From contig NC_052104.1 of NCBI RefSeq assembly GCF_012273895.1, positions 8,370,001-8,434,000 of the forward strand: a DNA stretch of 64,000 nucleotides, in the 5' to 3' direction. The notes under the pieces were generated by a model. That model saw only the letters and a list, made by a program, of their open reading frames with translations. It was not told where the DNA came from and searched no databases. The stretch is from Zerene cesonia (lineage: Eukaryota; Arthropoda; Insecta; Lepidoptera; Pieridae). Shown one piece after another: positions 56,544 through 64,000 of the stretch (the stretch's first letter is position 1; each line of letters begins with the position of its first letter). Position numbers and translations under genes: made by a program.

Positions 56544-57614
56544 ATGGAGCGTCATAACATACATTCAAGTGGCCACGGGTCTTTTAGGAGTAGGGATTCG
56601 ACATCATCGACAGGCAGTGATCCGCGTGAGAAAATTAAGGATTGCCTACGGAAATTCATAGCGTTTATGTTTACGCAAGTAGGTGTTGGCGCACTCGTAG
56701 TCTGCTATGCGATTTTAGGTGCTGCAAGTTTTATGCATATTGAAAAGGATAGCCCTGATGAGCAGTTGGAGAATGTAAAGCAGTGGCGACGAAGTTGTGT
56801 CGAACAACTGTGGAATATAACCAACAGATATAATGTTTTGAATCAAACAGCGTGGATGTACAATAGTAACAATGTATTAAAGGTCTTCCAAAACAATATA
56901 ACCGCGGCAATACACTTGGGTTATAATGGGAGAACTCCAGAAGATATATGGTCCTTTCCTGCAGCGCTGATGTACTCTTTATCAGTATTTACAATGATTG
57001 GTTATGGGAATGTGGTGCCAAAGACAGTTTGGGGTAAAGTAGTGTCAATAGCATACGCTTGTTTTGGAATTCCTATATATGTGCTCTACTTCTGTAATAT
57101 GGGGAAGGTATTAGCGCAGTCTTTTAAATGGTTGTATATAACAGCACATGAGTGCAGCCGGCGTGATGACCCGTTGCTTGAAGATGGCGAGATCCAACCG
57201 ATCAAGAGGAAAATCACTGTTCCTTCAACAGCTTGTCTATGGGTTATTTCCTTCTACATTCTGACTGGAACGATAATGTTTGGAGCTTGGGAGAAGTGGA
57301 ACTACCTGGACTCAACATATTTTTGTGTTATCAGCTTGTGCAAGATTGGTTTCGGTGACTTTGTTCCAGGAGCGAATATTGCAGATTCAGCTGAAGGTTC
57401 ACATCTGAAGCTGGTTATTAATTTCATTTATGTTCTACTTGGAATGGGTTTAGTGGCCATGTGTTATAATCTAATGTGTGAAGATGTTAGGGTTAAGGTT
57501 AGGGAGCTGAAAGAGGAGCTAAAGAACTGCCTAGATGATATCACATTGAAGATAACTGTTTGTATGAATGACACTAAGTATTATCATCAAAAGCAAACAA
57601 GGAATATTAAATAA
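56544..57614 (+). CDS. Two-pore-domain potassium channel (TWIK/KCNK family)
   Basis: A single exon encodes 356 aa. The order is M1 (about 40-65), an extracellular cap loop with NIT and NQT glycosylation sites, pore helix and filter 1 (FTMIGYGNVVP, 149-159), M2 (about 165-195), a cytosolic loop, M3 (about 230-250), pore 2 (CKIGFGDFVPG, 266-276), M4 (about 288-312) and a short charged tail. The fold and length fit K2P channels, which set resting membrane potential as dimers. Both filters deviate: the threonine expected just before I-G-Y/F-G is Met151 in pore 1 and Lys267 in pore 2. The gene is intronless, unlike most K2P genes. It belongs with insect TWIK-like channels; I cannot assign the orthologue. 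Confidence 0.92.
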   Translation: MERHNIHSSGHGSFRSRDSTSSTGSDPREKIKDCLRKFIAFMFTQVGVGALVVCYAILGAASFMHIEKDSPDEQLENVKQWRRSCVEQLWNITNRYNVLNQTAWMYNSNNVLKVFQNNITAAIHLGYNGRTPEDIWSFPAALMYSLSVFTMIGYGNVVPKTVWGKVVSIAYACFGIPIYVLYFCNMGKVLAQSFKWLYITAHECSRRDDPLLEDGEIQPIKRKITVPSTACLWVISFYILTGTIMFGAWEKWNYLDSTYFCVISLCKIGFGDFVPGANIADSAEGSHLKLVINFIYVLLGMGLVAMCYNLMCEDVRVKVRELKEELKNCLDDITLKITVCMNDTKYYHQKQTRNIK

Positions 57615-58849
57615 AGAATATGTAAAAACTCTTTGGTAGTTATAAAATACCTCAAGTAGGTTTTTCCATGACCTGTGCATTTTTAAAAGCTGATCACATT
57701 TTATAAGCATTTTTCTATGGTTTGTGTTGTTATAAATGCAATTGTGTTATTGATGTCCAAGTGTTATTTTAAAGAAAAAAGTTTGTATATAAAATATAAA
57801 ATTGTTAAAAAGTATAGGGCAGTAACATATGCAGAAAATGCGCTGAAAAACTACAAATAACAAGCAAAAATTAAAGCTTCATAATTTTAGGATCAGATAA
57901 CGAGCTAATATTCCAAAACCTTGTATTCAGGTTTTTAAGTAACAACAAGAGTTGATTTGAACAAGAAGGTATTTAACCTTTGAAAATGTTTTTATTCTAA
58001 TTTAGATATTTTTAATTTTGAACTTAAGGCCTCAAGGAACTTGAAGAAAATTGAGTAGAGTTTATTGTAATACATATATGCAAAAGTAAAGATAGGAATT
58101 TATAAAGTCATGCTTTAACTTAGTTTAAGTGGATAATCAACTATTTTTATTATTTAATTCTGTTAAAATTTGATTTATTTTGATTTGGATTTTATAACAT
58201 CTTACAAAAATAAAAATTATTTATCTTTCATGTAAAGTAATTTTGTTTTTTTTTATACATATCTTCTTCCTCTACTATAATTTTTCATTTCATTTAAATA
58301 AGAAATAATTCAAAGTGTTTCAAATTCTACAGCTTATAGTAAACTGTAAAAAAAATTGTACTGGAAAAAAATATATTCTCAAACTGGAAGTGCCTTTGCA
58401 ATTATTAACAAATTGACAAGAACCATTATAATACACATTGAATAATTAATTATTCCTCAAAAATTTATACCTATAACTAAAGTCTTAACATTAAATATAG
58501 AATGTACCACCCCTTTGAAAAGAAGAAAATTAATTAAATTTATTAATATGTTGCGGAGTGGCTATTAACATAATGCACTGCAGGCTGTAGAATTAATAAT
58601 GAATAAAATATGAAAAATAATGAATAATGATTAAAAGTTCTGTCATGTTTAGAGACAACATTTAAAATATTCCAGAAATTTTGTCAACCAACATTTGATC
58701 AATAATGTTCACCTGAATACTGTTACAGTTATTTATAATGGTTTTTTTCTTTTTTGCCTGGTAAAATAAGATTATAAGATAATTCTACAAGAATCAGGAA
58801 ATATCAGGCTCTTTCCAGCCATGCTTCATCACGAGTAGGGGGCGGCGCG
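57615..58849. other. K-channel 3' UTR and promoter of the C2orf69 homologue
   Basis: AT-rich with no recognised repeats. One AATAAA (57611-57616) overlaps the channel stop codon, and another possibility is near 58206. The open frame continues upstream of 58850 to a CCAG at 58815-58818, so an upstream coding exon of the next gene remains possible. Confidence 0.4.
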
Positions 58850-61800
58850 ATGCTGCCGATCCGGTTGCGTCGCGTGAACGGCCACGAGGGGCGCGAGAAT
58901 GACGTACTCTTCCATCCGGCGAGGCAGAAGCCGCCCATGCCGGAGACACTGGTGTACTTCGGTGGTGATGTTCAGGTGATTTACATCAAGAGCGAAATTA
59001 GTATACGTAGGCGGCAGGACAGACATATTTCTGACTTTATATTCGATATAAATGATAGAAAATTTGGCATATTTATATAAATGAAGAACCCAAATATAAA
59101 ATATTACAATTTAGTATATACATAGTATGCTTCTTATATCCGAAACCTATTTGCCAAATTATAAAGTTGTTGTGTAGTTGCATATCATTCTGGCGCTGAC
59201 ACAATAACCCCAGCTCCTGTAATTCTAAACCCAATAATCACACATTGAATTCCATCCACACGTTTATCAGGATTACGAGGAAGTGATGCAAACCCACCGC
59301 GATAACAGGAACTATGTGAAGTGGTCCCTCGAGAACACGGCGCGGATGCTCAGCGAAAACTTCCCCACCAAACACATCGTTGTTGTGCGACCGGCGCGGT
59401 AGGTACTCTCGATTATGTGTGTATGGGGGAAATTGGGTTTTAAGAATAGTATTAGATATTACCAACTCATCGGTGTATATGGGTATCACTACATTGTTTA
59501 AAATAAAGTCGCTTTCTCTGTCCTTTACGTCCCTATAGTATGGGAGGCCAAGATGCTAAATGTGTATTTACTCGAGCGTTTAGGAAACCTACTGGAATTC
59601 GTAGTTTAGTTGATAGCAGGAAAGAAAAGTCCTATAATATTTTTAATTTTAGCGGTGGAGAAATGTTTTTTTTTTTTGTTTATTGTAAGGTACGTTAGAT
59701 TTTGATATTTTTAATTCATTCATTCATAAAAGGGGTAAAATAAATATAATAACATCTATTAAACTTCTGAAAATTAACGGGTGCGATGCCGCGGGCAAAA
59801 CTACCACACACACACACACAGTAGAAAATACCACACCAACTAACTTTATTTACTAACTAAACTAACGTTTCAATGTAAATGCTAAAACCAGTGCATTGCC
59901 TTCGATTTGATTGCTGAACTCAAGCTCATTTTTTTATTCGTATAATCTATTACAAGTGTTTATGACTAGTCGTTTAGCTAAGGCGAGATCATGGGTGGCC
60001 GTGTGGTAAGACTCCGCCCCGGTATGGCGAAAGACAGGTTCGAATTCCGCCTCAATATCGGATTTTTCTAATTATATTTTTCAAATGCATTCGATTTTTT
60101 GTCTCCGCTAGTTTTTAACCACGTAACCGCGTAAATCCACAAGCCATTTATTTAAGACTATCTGGTACCCGCGAATTCGTTGGCGTGAGCATTAAACGCG
60201 TACAAAATGGAGGAAAACATCTTTTTTTCCGTATTTTCTGCAGATATCGTGGACTTCAACGTTCTCTCTCTTGTCTTATCTCATATATAAACTTACTAAA
60301 CTAATTTTATTTACCGAACTCTTCCGCAACGGCTGGAACGATTCTTATGAAATTTTGTGTGCATATTGGGTATGTCTGAGAATCGGCCAACATCTATTTT
60401 CATACCCCTAGTGATAAGAGTAAGGCAGAACAGCGTTTGCTGGGTCAGCTGGTTATATGTATAGATTTCCTAGTTTCGCGTGTATCCCGGCTGCAATGAG
60501 TAGCCAGCGTTAACGAAAGCGCGGTAAGTTGTTCCAGGATAGAGTACAAGAGCTTCAGTTGCTACGACAACTTCGTGCCGAGCAACAACGCGGGCGTGCC
60601 CGACCACACGCCCACGCACCACGCGCTGCACCATTTGGAGAAGTTTGTGCAATTTCTGTTTATCATCCTAATCTATAATAATATGTATCTAACAACAACC
60701 GTTTGTTATTTGTTTGTCTGTTTCGTTATCAATTCATAGCATATAGCAAAGTCGCTTCCCGCGTCTGTCCCTAATCCCTATCTATTTATGTGTATGTTTA
60801 AATCTTGAAACTTCTCTATAGATTTTGATTTTTTTCATAGATAGAGTGATCCAAGAGGAACGTTTATATAAACGTCTATTAAATGCTCCGAATTTATCGC
60901 GTGTGAAGCCGCGGGCAAACAGCTAATTATAAAGAAAGAAAACAAACGTTTTGTCGACTATTTATTTAAGCAAAAGTTAGTCAAATACTCTATTAATTAA
61001 TTTTAAACGACCTGTCCAATGACACATTCATACTCATTTAATTACTGTCCCATGTTGGGACCCTTAAAATAATTTCAAAAATTTTCAAATAAATTGTAGC
61101 CTATAAGTTCAATCTAATATTGGTCTATAGTCTATACACATGTAAAGTCAGATCTTCCCATATCTACAGACAATAAATTACTAATTAATTTGCTTGTTTG
61201 TTTGCTTGAACGCACTAATCTCAGGAACTAGATAGCCCATTTATTGAGGAAGGCTATAAATGTACCACGGGTGAAGCCGGGGCGGACCGCCAGTTTAAAT
61301 TATTGGCTAACGTGTAATCATGTTTTGGTGCCTCCCTTGTCCAATGATTTCCAATCTACAACTGGTTGGATCTAGCCTACACCCCAGTCCGTTATTCCGC
61401 GGCAGGTTGCTGCAAGAGCTAAGCATACGGGTGAAGGAGTTGCCAACACGGCAGCTGACCGATGCGGTGATGTGCGGCCTGTATGCTGATGATGACGTGG
61501 ATATTGAGGAACAGGTAAGCTTTAGGGGAAATTTGTCAAAAAATCTGTGTGTACTTGAAGTGAAGAATTTTATTTTATTTTTTTATTTTATTTATTACAG
61601 AAACAAACAGTCATTATTTACAAAGAGTAATACATAATATAAAACACAAATAGACTTTGAGTTTCATATTTTAATTAAATTAGTGATTATAATATAACAA
61701 TTTCTATGGTGTGTGCAAACATACAAGAATTATTCAATTATACAATAAAAGAGATAATGTGAATATCTCTTTTATTTTAAATATTTTGGCCCACAGTAGG

Positions 61801-63103
61801 TAAAATAATGCTCGTAATTTTTATAATTTAGTATTTCTGAATCTTTATATATACGATACAATCTTTTGCTTAATTAATAAACATTCGTACTTGGGAACAT
61901 TGTTTGAAATCAAAAAAGATGAATTAGATTAAAGTTAAATTTGTATTTATGTTATAAAGCTGAAGAGTTTGTTTGTTTGTTTGGTTGAAAGCATTAATCT
62001 CAGAAACTACTGGTTCGATTTGAAAAATTGTTATGATTTGAAAAATTCAGTGTTAGACAGCCCATTTATTGAGGAAGTAACGAATCTAAAGTGACTATAC
62101 CACGCGGACGAAGTCACGGGCGGAAGCTAGTGCTTTTATGATATTTACCTCTCCGCAGGGTGCAAGTAATAACGAAAATAAGAGCAAATCAAACGGCGCC
62201 GCGAAATGCGACGCAGCGGCCGGCACCAGCCTCGAGCACAAGCAGTGAGTAGGTTTAGTTCCAATGGATGTTGTGGTGGATATTTAACTACCCACTAGTT
62301 TTTAAATCAAACAACAAAAATCTTCAAACTAATTGCTTGCTATATTTGAACACTTGAATTGCTTATTGCTTAATTGTGTAATGTTATTTTGGTGTTGGTA
62401 GTCTTTGTAAAATTTAAAGTAGGTAAATAGCAAAAACGCAGTTATGCATAAGTCTTATAATATTTACCCGAATGGAGAGTACTGTAATTATTCTTTTTGT
62501 AAATGTAAGTAGAATATTTAAGAGTGTTACAATGAATGCCCAAATTTTGCTCACCATTGCCTTATTTCTTTTTATTGTTAGGGTTGCCTGGTAGAGATCG
62601 CTACTTAGCGATAAGGCCACCGTTTTGCTATATTATTCGTACGTCTTTAATTAGTATTTCCTATGTTGTATGAGTAATTATTATTGATTCACACTGATCT
62701 CTACATTTTCTCTAATTCACTTCACATAATGTTTATAATCAATTGAGGAAACTGAAAATCCAAAAAAGCGTCTTTGTTTAAACCATCTCCATTTAAACAA
62801 ATATTTCAAGATCCAGCCGTAGTCGAGATTTAACGATATAAACGCAAATCAGAGCTTATATTTTTATATTTATTATTGTATTTCGTATGAAAGAATAAGT
62901 TTATATAATAATATGCTTCAAAATTTTGTATATATTTTGTACATGAAACCCAGGTCCCCACTTTGGTGGCGGGATACCCTGACCCTGGACAAGAGCAAAC
63001 TCAGTCTGGTCGGCTTCAGCAAGGGCTGCGTGGTGCTCAACCAGCTGATCTATGAGTTCCACTACACCAAGACCCTGACTCCGTGGGACAGGCACATGTG
63101 CAG
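58850..63103 (+). CDS. C2orf69 homologue (mitochondrial alpha/beta-hydrolase-like), 3' end missing
   Basis: Six exons join in frame: 58850-58975, 59271-59398, 60538-60642, 61406-61514, 62159-62244, 62954-63103. About 234 aa are visible, and the rest falls in the gap at 63431. Landmarks of the family are ENDVLFHPA, TLVYFGGDVQ, YVKWSLENTARMLSENFP, FSCYDNFVPSNN and LVGFSKGCVVLNQL. The GFSKG motif fits a hydrolase nucleophile elbow. The human protein is mitochondrial, and its loss causes a respiratory-chain and inflammatory disorder. Exon 5 is a low-complexity linker (Asn, Lys, Ala, Gly). The start at 58850 is provisional: the frame is open upstream to an AG at 58818, so the true first exon may lie further left and hold the targeting peptide. 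Confidence 0.85.
59804..59822. repeat. CA microsatellite
   Basis: A short CA run in intron 2 of the C2orf69 homologue, next to GCGATGCCGCGGGCAAAACT, which resembles the GC end of a Helitron-like repeat. Confidence 0.7.
59987..60059 (+). repeat. tRNA-like repeat, diverged third copy
   Basis: GATCATGGGTGGCCG, a shortened box A, and box B GGTTCGAATTCC followed by CCTCAATATC. The acceptor-like ends pair only at their outer bases. It is related to 9111-9185. Confidence 0.5.
61195..61293 (+). repeat. Dispersed repeat 'D'
   Basis: GTTTGTTTGCTTGAACGCAC, CTAATCTCAGGAACTAGATA and TGTACCACGGGTGAAGCCGG with GGCGGACCGCCAG. It ends about 112 bp before exon 4 of the C2orf69 homologue. Confidence 0.5.
61955..62130 (+). 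repeat. Dispersed repeat 'D', best-preserved copy
   Basis: TATAAAGCTGAAGAGTTTGT with a GTTT run, ATTAATCTCAGAAACTACTG, a short internal duplication of GATTTGAAAAATT, and CACGGGCGGAAGCTAG. It ends 28 bp before exon 5 of the C2orf69 homologue. Confidence 0.55.
62580..62680 (+). repeat. LINE 3'-tail remnant
   Basis: GGGTTGCCTGGTAGAGATCG, CTACTTAGCGATAAGGCCAC and a T-rich end. ATCGCT/AGCGAT can form the small stem typical of these tails. Confidence 0.5.
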
Positions 63104-63106
63104 GTA

Positions 63107-63430
63107 AGCTTTTTATATCATAGTCGACAATGGAGCTGGGGGATCGCCTGATGGTAAGCGCTTCCACCGCCCATGAACATTTGGAGAGGCGTAAGATCGA
63201 TTGTAGACCTTATGCCTCTACAAATGGATTGCCAACTTCAAATTGGAAAGAGATGAAGAAAGAGTTGACGAGAGGAATAAAGATAAGGACTGGAAGAAGG
63301 GTGAGGAAAAGCAAACGGGCCTCCGGCTCCCCCCCTCACCGTATGAAACACAGTAGCATGCTACTATTTCTGTGCGGGTGTGGTAAATCCCCGGGGCGAG
63401 CTGGCCCAACTCGTGCCGAAGCGTGCTCGA
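63107..63430 (-). repeat. SINE-like element, near full length, cut by the gap
   Basis: From the tail (CTTTTTATATCATAGTCG) through GATGGTAAGCGCTTCCACCG and the reversed CT-rich body to the head (GGGGCGAGCTGGCCCAACTC, GTGCCGAAGCGTGCTCGA). It begins 4 bp after the splice donor of C2orf69 exon 6. The gap starts exactly at its outer end. Confidence 0.65.
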
Positions 63431-64000
63431 NNNNNNNNNNNNNNNNNNNNNNNNNNNNNNNNNNNNNNNNNNNNNNNNNNNNNNNNNNNNNNNNNNNNNN
63501 NNNNNNNNNNNNNNNNNNNNNNNNNNNNNNNNNNNNNNNNNNNNNNNNNNNNNNNNNNNNNNNNNNNNNNNNNNNNNNNNNNNNNNNNNNNNNNNNNNNN
63601 NNNNNNNNNNNNNNNNNNNNNNNNNNNNNNNNNNNNNNNNNNNNNNNNNNNNNNNNNNNNNNNNNNNNNNNNNNNNNNNNNNNNNNNNNNNNNNNNNNNN
63701 NNNNNNNNNNNNNNNNNNNNNNNNNNNNNNNNNNNNNNNNNNNNNNNNNNNNNNNNNNNNNNNNNNNNNNNNNNNNNNNNNNNNNNNNNNNNNNNNNNNN
63801 NNNNNNNNNNNNNNNNNNNNNNNNNNNNNNNNNNNNNNNNNNNNNNNNNNNNNNNNNNNNNNNNNNNNNNNNNNNNNNNNNNNNNNNNNNNNNNNNNNNN
63901 NNNNNNNNNNNNNNNNNNNNNNNNNNNNNNNNNNNNNNNNNNNNNNNNNNNNNNNNNNNNNNNNNNNNNNNNNNNNNNNNNNNNNNNNNNNNNNNNNNNN
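63431..64000. other. Assembly gap
   Basis: N to the end of the window. The final exons of the C2orf69 homologue should lie in or beyond it. Confidence 0.95.

Noticed and set aside
1..64000. A bacterial-style operon, phage or defence island
   Set aside because: Split exons with GT/AG borders, polyadenylation signals and insect repeats show that the whole window is eukaryotic nuclear DNA.

Overview
This window is nuclear DNA from a moth or butterfly, or a close insect relative. The flanks and introns are AT-rich, the introns are small to medium with GT/AG borders, and the coding exons are much richer in GC. The introns hold short repeats typical of Lepidoptera: Helitron-like elements with TC...CTAG ends inserted between A and T, SINE-like elements with the GGGCGGTGGT...ACATAAAA tail, and small inverted-repeat elements. 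I cannot name the species. Two runs of N (3269-4268 and 63431-64000) are assembly gaps.

Seven protein genes can be reconstructed. The six multi-exon models keep frame across every junction. (1) + strand 2433-12421: an SV2/SVOP-like major facilitator transporter, 10 exons, 496 aa. (2) + strand 13083-23167: an atypical NAD(P)-binding epimerase/dehydratase, 7 exons, 373 aa. (3) - strand 34651-26096: a BTB-BACK protein close to BTBD17, 14 exons, 534 aa. (4) + strand 35508-36086: an intronless membrane-anchored protein carrying only the N-terminal cysteine domain of glucosidase II beta, 192 aa. (5) + strand 37445-41959: an FKBP59/FKBP4-like co-chaperone, 8 exons, 471 aa. (6) - strand 55135-49566: a 16-finger C2H2 zinc-finger protein, 7 exons, 731 aa. 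(7) + strand 56544-57614: an intronless two-pore-domain potassium channel, 356 aa. An eighth gene, the C2orf69 homologue (+ strand from about 58850), is cut by the right-hand gap after its sixth visible exon.

The genes do not form a pathway; the order is ordinary animal gene order. Two pairs are divergent and may share promoter space: BTBD17-like with the glucosidase-II-beta-like gene (856 bp apart), and the zinc-finger gene with the potassium channel (1.4 kb apart). Two pairs converge: the epimerase with BTBD17-like (2.9 kb) and FKBP with the zinc-finger gene (7.6 kb). The second convergent interval holds a stretch of about 5 kb with almost no repeats, which is probably a long 3' UTR.

The most interesting signals are: selectivity-filter substitutions in both pores of the potassium channel; a recurring class of short hairpins sharing AGCGAGAT in the 3' flanks of three genes; a 458-bp Harbinger-like MITE with perfect 50-bp terminal repeats and a TAA duplication; interlocked inverted repeats beside a dispersed tRNA-like repeat; a pre-miRNA-like hairpin near the left edge; and one repeat family whose sense copies end just upstream of splice acceptors in five introns.
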